Notes: generated by a model not told the origin, from the letters alone. A stretch of 64,000 nt of DNA from Janthinobacterium sp. TB1-E2 (GCF_036885605.1 NZ_CP142523.1:1674001-1738000), one strand, 5' to 3'. Shown: positions 1-8,538, numbered from the stretch's first letter. Translations and numbers: made by a program.

Positions 1-140
1 TTTACAACCCGATGGCGCAAGGTGGCGAAGTTCCACTGCGTATCACCGCAGACCGTCTGGCCTACTGGCAAGGCGTTGGCGCACAATTGTCGCCAACCGT
101 TGCTCGCCTGGTAGCTAGCAACAACAAAGCAGCAGCTTAA
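1..140 (+). CDS. rpsP: 30S ribosomal protein S16, 3' end (partial)
   Basis: Only the last 45 codons are present; the gene enters from the left edge in the third frame and stops at a TAA ending at 140. The residues visible ([14 protein letters not shown], then [13 protein letters not shown]) are the well-conserved C-terminal half of ribosomal protein S16, a small-subunit assembly protein. It is followed after 13 bases by rimM, then trmD and rplS, the classic four-gene order of proteobacteria, which supports the call. The Ala-rich end (NNKAAA) is normal for beta-proteobacterial S16. Confidence 0.95.
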   Translation, partial: YNPMAQGGEVPLRITADRLAYWQGVGAQLSPTVARLVASNNKAAA

Positions 141-153
141 TTAGATCACTGGT

Positions 154-711
154 TTGACGGTCAAGACTGCATCCGGGGTGAAAGTCCCCGATGACCTGGT
201 ACAGGTAGGCTATGTCTCCGGTGCCTATGGCATTGCTGGCGGAGTCAGGATCACTCCTTTCTCCGACGACGCGGATGCATTATTAAGCGTCAAAACCTGG
301 TGGTTTGATAAACCGACCTTGCATGATGTTCAAGTCAGGCAAGCGAAGTTACACGGCGGCGACGTCGTGGCCCAGCTGGTGGGTGTGGTCGGGCGGGATG
401 CCGCAGAAGCGCTGAAAGGCGTCTCTGTGCAAATTCCGCGTAGCCATTTCCCGACGCTGACGGCCGATGAATTTTATTGGTCCGATCTGATCGGACTGAC
501 AGTCGAGAATTTGCAAGGCGAGTGCCTCGGCACAGTGCACGACATGATGAGCAATGGTCCGCAGTCGATCTTGCGCGTTACGCCCGTCGCTACTGCTGAT
601 GAGACCGTTGAAAAGGCGCCTGAGCGCCTGATCCCGTTTGTTGGCCAGTTTGTCATTAACGTTGACAAGGCTGCCAGCAAGATCACGGTCGACTGGGGCC
701 TCGATTATTAA
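154..711 (+). CDS. rimM: 16S rRNA processing protein RimM
   Basis: Assembly factor for the head of the 30S subunit that binds S19. The 185-residue product has the N-terminal RimM motif VGYVSGAYGIAGGVRI near residues 18-33 and a C-terminal PRC-barrel half containing EFYWSDLIGL and RLIPFVGQFV. Length is normal for the family. The start is uncertain: TTG at 154 has no clear Shine-Dalgarno sequence, and an in-frame GTG at 178 would also leave the whole RimM domain intact. It lies between rpsP and trmD in the conserved ribosomal operon, so it should be co-transcribed with them from a promoter upstream of the window. Confidence 0.94.
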   Translation: MTVKTASGVKVPDDLVQVGYVSGAYGIAGGVRITPFSDDADALLSVKTWWFDKPTLHDVQVRQAKLHGGDVVAQLVGVVGRDAAEALKGVSVQIPRSHFPTLTADEFYWSDLIGLTVENLQGECLGTVHDMMSNGPQSILRVTPVATADETVEKAPERLIPFVGQFVINVDKAASKITVDWGLDY

Positions 712-761
712 ACCGCCTGCGCTTAACAATGCGCCGGGCAAACTTTGCAGGATGGTGAACG

Positions 762-1508
762 ATGCAATTTGATGTCGTGACCCTGTTCCCGGAAATGTTT
801 GCCGCGCTGACGCAGTCGGGTGTGACCCGGCGCGCCTTCGAGCAGGGGAAATGTGGCTTGTCGCTGTGGAATCCCCGTGATTTCACGACCGACAATCACC
901 GTACCGTGGATGACCGCCCTTATGGCGGCGGCCCCGGCATGGTGATGATGGCCCGTCCCCTCGAAGCGACAATCAATGCCGCGAAGCAGCGCCAGACCGC
1001 ATTGGGACTGGTGGCGCCCCGCGTGGTGTTCATGTCGCCGCAAGGCCGTCCGTTGACGCACGAGCGCGTCACGCAGCTGAAAGCCGAACCTGGTTTGGTG
1101 ATCCTGTGTGGCCGCTATGAAGCCGTGGACCAGCGTTTGCTGGACCGTTGCGTCGACGAGGAAATCAGCGTCGGCGACTTCGTCCTGTCGGGCGGTGAAT
1201 TGCCTGCCATGGCGCTGATGGATGCGGTGATCCGTTTGTTGCCGGGTGTCTTGAACACCGAGGCATCGGCCATCGAGGACAGCTTCGTCAATGGCTTGCT
1301 CGATTCGCCGCACTACACGCGGCCGGAAACATATGAAGGCATGGTCGTGCCGCCCGTCTTGATGGGTGGCAATCATGCCGAGATCGTCAAGTGGCGCCGC
1401 CAGCGCATGCTGGAAGCGACCGCGACAAAGCGGCCTGACCTCTTGGTCAGTGCGCGCGCCGCCGGCTTGCTCAGCAAGACCGACGAAAAATTCTTGGCCA
1501 GCCTGTAA
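762..1508 (+). CDS. trmD: tRNA (guanine(37)-N1)-methyltransferase TrmD
   Basis: SPOUT-class methyltransferase that makes m1G37 in tRNAs reading CNN codons and prevents +1 frameshifting. The 248-residue protein begins [13 protein letters not shown], carries YGGGPGMVM at residues 54-62, LCGRYEAVD near 115-123 and the knot motif [16 protein letters not shown] at 135-150, all diagnostic of TrmD. The ATG at 762 fits the usual N-terminus exactly. It sits 50 bases after rimM and 131 bases before rplS in the standard order. Confidence 0.97.
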   Translation: MQFDVVTLFPEMFAALTQSGVTRRAFEQGKCGLSLWNPRDFTTDNHRTVDDRPYGGGPGMVMMARPLEATINAAKQRQTALGLVAPRVVFMSPQGRPLTHERVTQLKAEPGLVILCGRYEAVDQRLLDRCVDEEISVGDFVLSGGELPAMALMDAVIRLLPGVLNTEASAIEDSFVNGLLDSPHYTRPETYEGMVVPPVLMGGNHAEIVKWRRQRMLEATATKRPDLLVSARAAGLLSKTDEKFLASL

Positions 1509-1639
1509 GCCGTCTCCGGACGGCCGGCAGGGTGGCCAGTAGTGCCGGGCATGTTGCCCATATTGTGTTACCCATCCTCTACCGGGCGGATACTTGCTAT
1601 CCACAGTGCGCCGGCATGATGGTTTTCGGAGTGTTAAAA

Positions 1640-2023
1640 ATGGACTTGATTCAACAATTAGAGCAGGAAGAAATTGCTCGTCTGGGTAAAACCATTCCTG
1701 AATTCGCACCAGGCGATACCGTTATCGTCAGCGTCAACGTAGTCGAAGGTACGCGCAAGCGCGCCCAGGCTTACGAAGGCGTCGTTATCTCCCGTCGTAA
1801 CCGTGGCCTGAACTCGAACTTCATCGTTCGCAAGATCTCGTCCGGCGAAGGCGTTGAGCGTACGTTCCAACTGTACTCGCCGCTGATCGCTTCGATCGAA
1901 GTGAAACGCCGTGGTGATGTTCGCCGCGCCAAGCTGTACTATCTGCGTGAGCGTTCGGGTAAATCGGCGCGTATCAAAGAAAAATTGCCAAATCGCCGCG
2001 TTGTGGCGAAAGCAAGCGCGTAA
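1640..2023 (+). CDS. rplS: 50S ribosomal protein L19
   Basis: Large-subunit protein at the 30S-50S interface. The 127-residue product starts [14 protein letters not shown] and contains [21 protein letters not shown] and the conserved [16 protein letters not shown] stretch, followed by the basic segment [25 protein letters not shown]. An upstream in-frame extension to 1532 is possible but has no conserved residues, so the ATG at 1640 is preferred. It is the last gene of the rpsP operon and is followed immediately by a strong terminator. Confidence 0.97.
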   Translation: MDLIQQLEQEEIARLGKTIPEFAPGDTVIVSVNVVEGTRKRAQAYEGVVISRRNRGLNSNFIVRKISSGEGVERTFQLYSPLIASIEVKRRGDVRRAKLYYLRERSGKSARIKEKLPNRRVVAKASA

Positions 2024-2042
2024 TATCAGCGTCTGCGTTGGG

Positions 2043-2072
2043 AAAAGGGTGCCTCAGGGTGCCCTTTTTTTT
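2043..2072 (+). terminator. Rho-independent terminator after rplS
   Basis: A 7-bp stem with two G-U pairs (2047-2053 with 2058-2064), a four-base loop and eight T residues follows the rplS stop by 20 bases. A run of A before the stem pairs with the first T residues. It closes the rpsP-rimM-trmD-rplS transcript. Confidence 0.85.
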
Positions 2073-2218
2073 ATGGTGACACCTCGCCAAACCTGCTGCG
2101 CGTCGGTATAGGCAGCCTGCGATGCTCACTGTGCTAGAGCACGGTTGCGCGTCTCGGCTACCTCTTCCTTCCGCTCGCGACGGTTTTGCCAGGTGCTTTT
2201 AATCATGAGGGAGGGGCA

Positions 2219-2878
2219 ATGGCCACCATCGCATTTGATCCCAAACAACTTGCCATCGATTCGATCGCCGGCGAGGCGGCGCTGGACGCCGTGCGCCTGA
2301 CGCCGGACTGGCTGCGCCAGCGCCTGGCCGAACAGCCCGACTGGCAGCCCGAGATTACCCAGGATTTCCTTTCCGCCCGCGCCGTGCCCGTGCGCGCCGC
2401 CGTTCTCATTCCCCTCGTGCAACGCCCGCAAGGCTTGACCATCTTGCTGACCATGCGCACGGACCACCTGAGCAGCCATGCAGGGCAGGTCAGCTTTCCC
2501 GGCGGGCGCAGCGAAGCGTTCGATGCGTCGCCCATCGCCACGGCCCTGCGCGAAACGGAAGAAGAAGTGGGCCTGGCGCGCGAGCACATCGAAGTGCTGG
2601 GCTGTTTGCCAGATTACCTGACGGGCACCGGCTACCAGGTCACGCCCGTGGTGGGGCTGGTGACGCCGCCGTTCGAGCTGCGCGCCGACCCGTCGGAAGT
2701 GGCGGAAATCTTCGAAGTGCCGCTGGCTTTCCTCATGGATGGCCTCAACCATCAGCGCCTGTCGGTGGAGTTGCCGGGCGGACGGCGCTCGTTCTACGCC
2801 ATGCCGTACGAGCGCTTCTACATATGGGGCGCCACCGCTGGCATGCTGCGCAATCTGTTTCACCTCTTGCGCGCGTAA
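2219..2878 (+). CDS. CoA pyrophosphatase, Nudix family (NudL-like)
   Basis: Predicted to hydrolyse CoA or acyl-CoA to phosphopantetheine and 3',5'-ADP. The Nudix box runs from about residue 95 to 119 (GGRSEAF...ALRETEEEVGL), matching Gx5Ex7REUxEExGU. Directly before it lies LLTMRTDHLSSHAGQVSFPGG, the UPF0035 signature that separates CoA-specific Nudix enzymes from others. The ATG at 2219 is chosen because a strong GAGGGAGGGG ribosome-binding site precedes it; an upstream in-frame TTG at 2186 lacks one. Length (219 residues) is normal. It stands alone between the rplS terminator and the CobD-like gene. Confidence 0.85.
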   Translation: MATIAFDPKQLAIDSIAGEAALDAVRLTPDWLRQRLAEQPDWQPEITQDFLSARAVPVRAAVLIPLVQRPQGLTILLTMRTDHLSSHAGQVSFPGGRSEAFDASPIATALRETEEEVGLAREHIEVLGCLPDYLTGTGYQVTPVVGLVTPPFELRADPSEVAEIFEVPLAFLMDGLNHQRLSVELPGGRRSFYAMPYERFYIWGATAGMLRNLFHLLRA

Positions 2879-2975
2879 AATGGCGTCCCGCACGTAATAA
2901 GTTTGATTCCAGCACTGCACTGCGCTATCGTAGCGGGCATTGCGGTATTGCTGAAAAAGACAAAAAGGACGTTTG

Positions 2976-3935
2976 ATGACATTTCTCTCCATACTTTGCG
3001 CATTGCTGATCGAGCAGCTCAAACCTTTGCGCGCGGACAATCCGATCTACGCCGAAATCAAGAGCCTGGCAATGCGCATGGAGACCTGGTTCAATGCCGG
3101 CCATGCCAACCACGGCCGCATGGGCTGGTTCCTCATGATCGGCGTGCTGATGGTGCCCACGGCAGGTATTTACTGGCTGTTGCAGCATTATCAGCTGACC
3201 CTGCTGGCCTTTGCCTGGAACGTCCTCATCATCTACCTGACCCTGGGCTTCCGTCACTACAGCCATTACTTTACGTCCATCCAACTGGCCCTGAGCGCCG
3301 GCGACGAGGCGACCGCGCGCACCTTGCTGGCCGAATGGACCAAGCTCGACACGGTGGGCATGGAAGCGAGCGAAATCGCCCGCATCGCCGTGGAAAAAGC
3401 CCTGGTCACCACGCACCGCAACGTGTTTGGCGTGTTCTTCTGGTTCCTCATGCCGCTGGGCCCTGCCTGCGCCGTGATGTACCGCGTGGCCGAATATTTG
3501 GCGCGCGCCTGGAACGAACCCGAGCACATGCGCAATGAAGCGTTCGGCCAGTTCGCCGCGCGCGCCTTTTACTGGATCGACTGGATCCCCGTGCGCCTGA
3601 CGGCCGTGGCGTTTGCCGTGGTCGGCAACTTCGAGGATGCCATCTATGCCTGGCGCAATTTCGCCCAGCGCTGGCAGGACGAGGCCATCGGCATCATCCT
3701 GACGGCCGGCGGCGGCGCCATGGGCGTACGCCTGGGCACGCCAGCGGAAACGGCGGCCCGCGTGCTCGTCACGCCGGATATGGCCGTCGATGACAGCGAC
3801 AGCGAAAGCGATATCCTGCCAGGCGAAGAGCCGGGTGCACGCGCCTTGCAGAGCACGGTGGGCCTCGTCTGGCGCGCCTTGCTGCTGTGGATGCTGCTGC
3901 TGTTGCTGATGTCGGGCGCCGTTTTCCTCGGCTGA
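2976..3935 (+). CDS. CobD/CbiB family membrane protein
   Basis: The 319-residue protein is rich in hydrophobic segments (N-terminus MTFLSILCALLIEQL, residues near 48-95, 145-170, and a final membrane helix LLLWMLLLLLMSGAVFLG). It resembles the CobD/CbiB cobalamin-ring-modifying family, which attaches aminopropanol to adenosylcobyric acid. In beta-proteobacteria this gene is usually found alone, away from cobalamin genes, as here, so a true role in B12 synthesis is not established. ATG at 2976 follows an AAAAAGGAC ribosome-binding site; the preceding TTG at 2973 is in frame but less likely. Confidence 0.72.
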   Translation: MTFLSILCALLIEQLKPLRADNPIYAEIKSLAMRMETWFNAGHANHGRMGWFLMIGVLMVPTAGIYWLLQHYQLTLLAFAWNVLIIYLTLGFRHYSHYFTSIQLALSAGDEATARTLLAEWTKLDTVGMEASEIARIAVEKALVTTHRNVFGVFFWFLMPLGPACAVMYRVAEYLARAWNEPEHMRNEAFGQFAARAFYWIDWIPVRLTAVAFAVVGNFEDAIYAWRNFAQRWQDEAIGIILTAGGGAMGVRLGTPAETAARVLVTPDMAVDDSDSESDILPGEEPGARALQSTVGLVWRALLLWMLLLLLMSGAVFLG

Positions 3936-3988
3936 CGCGGGCGCACACGCGCCATCCATGCGCCTTGCGCGTGGAACAAGGTTAAAAT

Positions 3989-4019
3989 AGGGGCTGGCGC
4001 GTGATGCGTGCCGGCCCCT
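3989..4019 (+). terminator. Terminator-like hairpin after the CobD-like gene
   Basis: A 10-bp stem with one G-U pair (3989-3998 with 4010-4019) lies 54 bases after the stop. Only three T residues follow, so termination may be weak or Rho-assisted. Confidence 0.4.
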
Positions 4020-4045
4020 GTTTGCATCGTCAGGGCAGATCGAGG

Positions 4046-4074
4046 TAGAACCCAAGTCTTCTATAAGATATAAT
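4046..4074 (+). promoter_or_regulatory. Candidate sigma70 promoter for the DUF3579 gene
   Basis: A perfect TATAAT box lies at 4069-4074, 87 bases before the next start codon and downstream of the CobD-gene hairpin. At 17-bp spacing the -35 hexamer would be TAGAAC (4046-4051), which is weak. The surrounding 30 bases are much more AT-rich than the genes on either side. Confidence 0.45.
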
Positions 4075-4160
4075 ACTGGCTTACCGCAGCAAACGTAGTT
4101 GAATTACCAGCCCGGCCTACCCGCCGGGGCCATTCACGCAATCCAGTCCCGACAAGCCAC

Positions 4161-4496
4161 ATGGCCGAGTTATCTCAAAAAACAGGGGAACTCTCAGACG
4201 AGTTCTTCATCCTTGGTCTCACCAGCAATGGCAAGCAATTCCGACCCAGCGATTGGGCCGAGCGCCTTTGTGGAGTGATGTCCTGTTTCAATCCCGAAGG
4301 CGGCGGGCGCAATGCGCACCTCCAGTATTCGCCCTACGTGCGCCCGACCGTCGTCAATGGCGTCAAGTCGGTGGTGGTCAACACCAAGCTGCGCGAGATC
4401 GAGCCGATGGCGTTTCACTTCGTGCGCGAATTTGCCAAGGATAACGACCTGCAAATCGTCGAAGCCTGCTTCCTGCCGCCCCCCGAAGAAAAATAA
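4161..4496 (+). CDS. DUF3579 domain protein
   Basis: A 111-residue soluble protein with no signal peptide or membrane segment. The block FFILGLTSNGKQFRPSDWAE (residues 15-34) followed by RLCGVMSCF and LQYSPYVRP matches DUF3579, a family almost confined to beta-proteobacteria. Its biochemical role is unknown. ATG at 4161 lies 87 bases after a perfect -10 box. It is followed 80 bases later by a CBS-domain gene in the same orientation, possibly co-transcribed. Confidence 0.8.
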   Translation: MAELSQKTGELSDEFFILGLTSNGKQFRPSDWAERLCGVMSCFNPEGGGRNAHLQYSPYVRPTVVNGVKSVVVNTKLREIEPMAFHFVREFAKDNDLQIVEACFLPPPEEK

Positions 4497-4576
4497 GTCG
4501 TTTCAATTGATGTGCCTCAAACCCGCCACGGCGGGGTGGCGTAGCGTGGACACTCTGCCTCAAACGGAGTGGCGAC

Positions 4577-5026
4577 ATGCGTATCGGCGACATCTGTACC
4601 TTGCACACCATCCATTGCCAACGTGACACCAGCGTCCAGGACGCGGCGCTGCTGATGCGCCAGCACCATGTGGGCGACCTGATCGTGGCCGAACAGCCAA
4701 ACGGCGAACGCGTGCCCATCGGCATCCTCACCGACCGCGACATCGTCATTTCCGTCATCGCCCTGGGCCTCGACCCCGCCAGCCTGCTGGTGGGTGACAT
4801 CATGAGCGCACAGCTGCTCACGGCCAGCGAAGACGAAGACGTCTACGACATCATCGAGCGCATGCGCATCAACGGCATCCGCCGCCTGCCTGTGGTCAAC
4901 AGCCTGGGCGCGCTCTCGGGTGTCGTCAGCATCGACGACCTGCTGGCCTTCCTGGCCGAAGAGATGGCCGAGCTGGCGCGCATCAGCAGCGGCCAGCTCG
5001 TACATGAAAAGCGCACGCGCAAATAA
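4577..5026 (+). CDS. Tandem CBS-domain protein
   Basis: Small cytoplasmic regulator of 149 residues consisting of two CBS domains, about residues 8-65 (ending IGILTDRDIVISV) and 72-130 (ending LSGVVSIDDLLAF). CBS pairs bind adenine nucleotides such as AMP, ATP or SAM and sense energy state. The ILTDRDIV and VVSIDDLL stretches are the typical strand-helix ends of each CBS repeat. The protein has no attached enzyme or transporter domain, so its target is unknown. Confidence 0.85.
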   Translation: MRIGDICTLHTIHCQRDTSVQDAALLMRQHHVGDLIVAEQPNGERVPIGILTDRDIVISVIALGLDPASLLVGDIMSAQLLTASEDEDVYDIIERMRINGIRRLPVVNSLGALSGVVSIDDLLAFLAEEMAELARISSGQLVHEKRTRK

Positions 5027-5104
5027 GTCCGCATTGCGCAATTCCAATCAAATCCTCGTTACTTGAAAATGCTACAGTCGCTGCTCGTTCAACGGGAAGC
5101 GTCC

Positions 5105-5923
5105 ATGCACTATCTTGCCAAGGCACTCTGGTATATCGAATCGCATTATGCGCAGAATCTCTCGCTCGGTGACATCGCCCGCGTGGGCGGCGCCTCGCCG
5201 TACCACCTGACGCGTGCGTTTGGCCTGGCCACCGGCCACTCCGTGATGCGCTATGTGCGGGCGCGCCGGCTCAGCGAGGCGGCGCACGCACTGGCCCTGG
5301 GTGCGCAAGACATCCTCGCCGTCGCCCTGGAAGCAGGCTATAGTTCCCATGAAGCATTTACGCGGGCCTTTCGCGACCAGTTCCATGTCACGCCGGAAAA
5401 AGTGCGGGCCCAGCGCCACGTCGCCAACCTCGCGCTGGTGGACGCCATCAAAATGGATGTGGCGCCAGGCGTTCCCCTGGAAGCGCCCCGTTTCGAGCAG
5501 GGACCCGCCTTGCTGGTGGCCGGTCTGGTCGAACGTTATCGCGCAGAGACGGCTGCCGGCATCCCCGCCCTGTGGCAGCGCTTCCTGCCCCATGTGGCGC
5601 CCGGCCAGCTGGTGTATGGCGTGTGCTGCAACAATGACGACGCGGGCAATTTCGATTACCTGTGCGCCATGCCGGTCAGCGACTTTTCCCAGGCGCCTGA
5701 GAACTGGATGCGGTTGCGCATCGCCCCGCAGCGCTATGCCGTGTTTCATCACCGCGGGCATATTTCCACCATCCGCGCCACCTGGCGCACGGTGTGGAAC
5801 GAGTGGCTGCCCCAGTCGGGCCTGGAAGTGGCCGACGCGCCCGACTTCGAACGCTACGACCGGCATTTCGATCCCGCCAGCGGTGTTGGCGGCGTGGAAA
5901 TCTGGCTCCCCTTGAAAGCATGA
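5105..5923 (+). CDS. AraC-family regulator with GyrI-like effector domain
   Basis: Residues 1-105 form the double helix-turn-helix of the AraC/XylS family (LSLGDIARVGGASPYHLTRAF, then ILAVALEAGYSSHEAFTRAF). About 120-270 is a GyrI-like small-molecule-binding domain (PRFEQGPALLVAGL, YAVFHHRG). This architecture is shared with Rob- and SoxS-like regulators of drug or stress response. ATG at 5105 has GGGAAG seven bases upstream; an in-frame TTG at 5063 is less likely. The stop codon overlaps the ATG of the next gene (ATGA), so the two are translationally coupled. Confidence 0.85.
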   Translation: MHYLAKALWYIESHYAQNLSLGDIARVGGASPYHLTRAFGLATGHSVMRYVRARRLSEAAHALALGAQDILAVALEAGYSSHEAFTRAFRDQFHVTPEKVRAQRHVANLALVDAIKMDVAPGVPLEAPRFEQGPALLVAGLVERYRAETAAGIPALWQRFLPHVAPGQLVYGVCCNNDDAGNFDYLCAMPVSDFSQAPENWMRLRIAPQRYAVFHHRGHISTIRATWRTVWNEWLPQSGLEVADAPDFERYDRHFDPASGVGGVEIWLPLKA

Positions 5924-7383
5924 GCATGTTCAATACCTTGTCTGCGCCAGCCTTGTTTGCTGGCAGTACCGCGCTGCGCCAGCGCCTGTTGCAAATTGCC
6001 GCCGCGCTGGCGGCCGGCCTGCCTTTGTACTGGGTGCTGGGGCCGCAGCCGCTGGGCCCGCTGGCCTGGTGCGCGCCGCTGCCCGTGCTGTGGCTGGCCC
6101 TGCGTTCGTCGCGCCGCGATGCGGCCTGGATGACGTTGCTGGCCGCCATGCTGGGCTTGTCATCGAACTTTACTTATTTCCGCCTGCTCATGCCCTTGCC
6201 GGCCGTGCTGGCCGCGATCACCGTCAAGGCGCTGCTGTGGCTGCTGGTGGTGCTGGCCACGCGGCGCCTCGTGCTGCGCTACCGGGCAAGCTGGACGGTG
6301 CTGGCGTATCCCGTGCTGTGGGTCGCCATCGATACCTTGATGGCGGCCTGGCTGCCGGACGGTAACTGGGGCAGCCTTGCGTATTCGCAGGCGGATAATA
6401 TTGCCGTGCTGCAGGTGGCAGCCCTGGCGGGCGTGCCTGGCCTGCTGTTTTTGCTGTGCCTGGCGCCCTCCGCGCTGGCCTTGCTGCTGGCGGGAGGCCG
6501 CGCGTATGCGCCAGCGGCGGGTGCGGCCGTGCTGCTGCTGGCGGCCGCGTTCGCCGCTGGCACCTGGCGCGTGCAGGGTATCCCGGTATCTGGCGGACCG
6601 CTGGCGGGGCTGGTGGCCATCGATGACTTTATCGGCCCTGCCACGCCGCCGCCGCGCGCGCAAGACATCTGGGACCAGTACGCGCGCCACGTCGAACAGT
6701 TGGCCGGGCAGGGCGCCAGGCTGGTGCTGTTGCCGGAAAAGATAGCGGTGCTGGCCCCTGAGCAGGCGGACGCCGTGCGGCAGCGTTTCCAGGCGCTGGC
6801 GCGCAGCACGGGCGCGTGGATTACCGTGGGTGTCGGCGTGCAGGACGCTGCCGGCCGGCGCAACCTGGCCTGGTTGTTCGCGCCCGATGGCGCCGCGCCC
6901 GTCAGCTATCAAAAACATCATCTGGCGCCGCCCGAGCGCGAGTTTCTTGCCGGCAGCGCGTTTGCCGTGCAGCCGGTGGCGGGCCAGGCCATGGGCTTGG
7001 CCATCTGCAAGGACATGCATTTCGCGCCCCTGGGGCACGCGTATGGCGCGGCCGGGGCGCAAACGATGCTGGTGCCGGCCTGGGATTTCCAGCTCGACGC
7101 CTGGATGGGGGCGCGCATGACGGTCGTGCGCGGCGTGGAAAACGGTTATGCGGTGCTGCGCGCGGCACGCGAGGGTGTGCTGACGGTCAGCGATGCGTAT
7201 GGCCGCGTGCTGGCGGAGCGCGCCAGCAGCGTCATGCCGGGCAGTACCTTGCTGGCGCCGCTGCCGGCGCACCCGCCCATTGCCACCTGGGCCGGGTGGC
7301 TGGGGCCGCTGTTCGGCTGGCTGTGCGTGGCGCTGGGTGTGATTTTGCTGTGCGTGGGCCGCCGCGCCGCGTCGGCCGTCTGA
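5920..7383 (+). CDS. Membrane nitrilase, apolipoprotein N-acyltransferase-like (Lnt paralogue)
   Basis: A 487-residue protein with about six hydrophobic segments in residues 20-215, a carbon-nitrogen hydrolase domain about 225-440, and a final membrane helix near 460-480. This is the layout of Lnt, which N-acylates lipoproteins at the periplasmic face. The nitrilase triad can be placed at Glu273 (LLPEKIAV), Lys332 (YQKHHLAPP) and Cys363 (AICKDMHF). In classical Lnt the catalytic Cys is followed by Tyr-Glu; here it is Lys-Asp, so this is probably a divergent paralogue with another acceptor. ATG at 5920 overlaps the AraC stop. A TTG-style longer form starting at 5794 would lie inside AraC and is rejected. 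Confidence 0.75.
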   Translation: MSMFNTLSAPALFAGSTALRQRLLQIAAALAAGLPLYWVLGPQPLGPLAWCAPLPVLWLALRSSRRDAAWMTLLAAMLGLSSNFTYFRLLMPLPAVLAAITVKALLWLLVVLATRRLVLRYRASWTVLAYPVLWVAIDTLMAAWLPDGNWGSLAYSQADNIAVLQVAALAGVPGLLFLLCLAPSALALLLAGGRAYAPAAGAAVLLLAAAFAAGTWRVQGIPVSGGPLAGLVAIDDFIGPATPPPRAQDIWDQYARHVEQLAGQGARLVLLPEKIAVLAPEQADAVRQRFQALARSTGAWITVGVGVQDAAGRRNLAWLFAPDGAAPVSYQKHHLAPPEREFLAGSAFAVQPVAGQAMGLAICKDMHFAPLGHAYGAAGAQTMLVPAWDFQLDAWMGARMTVVRGVENGYAVLRAAREGVLTVSDAYGRVLAERASSVMPGSTLLAPLPAHPPIATWAGWLGPLFGWLCVALGVILLCVGRRAASAV

Positions 7384-7401
7384 CGGTTAACGCCACGTTT
7401 T

Positions 7402-7439
7402 GCTGCAATGCGCAAAACCGCATTGCGCAGCCTTCTTTT
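7402..7439 (+). terminator. Likely terminator after the Lnt-like gene
   Basis: An inverted repeat (7402-7412 with 7419-7431, one bulge) followed by CTTCTTTTA lies 19 bases after the stop. The T-tract is interrupted, so strength is uncertain. Confidence 0.5.
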
Positions 7440-7537
7440 ATATTCCGCGCAGGATGCTACATAATCGCCGCCGATGATTGCACCATTGCCGTGCATATTG
7501 AAATGCAATGCCGGCATATATATTGCACCGCAATAAG

Positions 7538-7587
7538 TGGTGTTATCTGGTATTGCTGAAATGGCGCGGCTGGTATTAATTGGTACT
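7538..7587. promoter_or_regulatory. Two GGTATT-type direct-repeat sites between convergent genes
   Basis: GGTGTT at 7539 and GGTATT at 7549 are 10 bases apart; GGTATT at 7572 and GGTACT at 7582 are also 10 bases apart. The same pattern occurs in the promoters of the adjacent TonB receptor and of the aminosugar operon. The second site overlaps the last codons of the gntR gene. The position, between convergent 3' ends, is unexpected for an operator. Confidence 0.4.
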
Positions 7588-8316
7588 TAATTCAGCCACG
7601 AAGTCATACATATCGCCGCGGAAGTAGGAGCGGCAAAATTCCACGGCGCGGCCATCGCGCAAAAAGCCCAGCCTTTCCACCGACAAGCCCGCGTCGCCTT
7701 CCTCCGCCTGCAGCAGGCTGGCCTGCTCCCCCGTCAATAAAAGCGCGCTCAGCCGCTGCAAGGCGCGCACGGGCCGGTTGCCCGCCTGTTCCAGCGCGTC
7801 GTACATCGATACGTCGACGGCGTCGAGCGCCGGCAGGCAACTGGCGACGATGGTCGCGTATTCGAGGCACATCGGCACCTCGTCCGCATAGCGGATGCGG
7901 TGGAAACGGTACACGGGCGCGCCCGGCGACAGCCGCAGGCGCAAGGCCTCTTCCGGCGTCACGGTGCCCTCTGCGCGCTTGAGCCACACGCTGCGCGGCG
8001 TGCGTCCGCGCGCCCGCATGTCTTCGGAAAACGAGGTCAGCTTGGCGAAGTTTTTCTCGATGCGCGTATTGATGAAATTGCCCGAGCCGGGACGGCGCAC
8101 CAGCAAGCCCTCGTTGACGAGGCCATCGATGGCCTTGCGCACGGTGATGCGCGAAACGGCCAGGTCGCTGGCCAGCTGGCGCTCGGCCGGCAGGGCTTCG
8201 TCGGGGCCGAGGATGCGCTTGTCGATCGCTTCGCGCAGCGCGCGCTGCAGTTGCTGGTACAGGGGCAGGCTACTCGTCTGCCCCAAGCCTTGCATGATGT
8301 GAGCCAGGGTTGTCAT
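7576..8316 (-). CDS. GntR-family regulator, HutC/UTRA type (aminosugar locus)
   Basis: A 246-residue repressor-type protein: winged helix-turn-helix at about 15-80 (LPAERQLASDLAVSRITVRKAI) and a UTRA ligand-binding domain from about 95 to the end. UTRA-type GntR proteins usually bind phosphorylated sugars; NagQ/NagR/DasR members respond to GlcNAc-6-P or GlcN-6-P. It is divergent from the TonB receptor gene at 8704 and paralogous to the GntR regulator at 25947-26681 (shared LTSFSE and RGSG/RPGSG motifs). ATG at 8316 begins the conserved protein; an in-frame extension upstream is not conserved. Ligand is inferred from context. Confidence 0.85.
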   Translation of the reverse strand: MTTLAHIMQGLGQTSSLPLYQQLQRALREAIDKRILGPDEALPAERQLASDLAVSRITVRKAIDGLVNEGLLVRRPGSGNFINTRIEKNFAKLTSFSEDMRARGRTPRSVWLKRAEGTVTPEEALRLRLSPGAPVYRFHRIRYADEVPMCLEYATIVASCLPALDAVDVSMYDALEQAGNRPVRALQRLSALLLTGEQASLLQAEEGDAGLSVERLGFLRDGRAVEFCRSYFRGDMYDFVAELSTN

Positions 8317-8380
8317 ACGCTGAGGGTCTCCGTTACGGCGCGTTGCAGACGCGCTCTGTATCTGTTTTGTGTCGCTGGAT

Positions 8381-8407
8381 AATACCAAAAAAGACCGTTG
8401 TAAAACC
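8381..8407 (-). promoter_or_regulatory. GGTnTT triple direct repeat upstream of gntR
   Basis: On the minus strand, GGTTTT, GGTCTT and GGTATT (complement positions 8402-8407, 8391-8396, 8381-8386) are spaced 11 and 10 bases apart, 65-91 bases upstream of the gntR start. The spacing matches one helical turn, as expected for side-by-side binding of a dimeric regulator. Proposed operator; not verified. Confidence 0.45.
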
Positions 8408-8538
8408 AATTTCAATTATCAGGCCGGCAATTTATGCGTGGCTCCGCTGGTATTTAACCCACCCATACGGGCTACAAATTGATTTCGGTGAAGTGGTCTG
8501 TGTGATTCAAACAACGTTATAAAAAAAAAGTTGCAACT

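Noticed and set aside
723-1709. Long minus-strand ORF opposite trmD
   Set aside because: It is a reading-frame shadow of GC-rich trmD/rplS; its composition is repetitive His/Arg/Gln and it has no conserved domain.
2976-3935. Cobalamin biosynthesis cluster
   Set aside because: Only one CobD/CbiB-like gene is present and no cob neighbours; such single genes are usual in this bacterial group.
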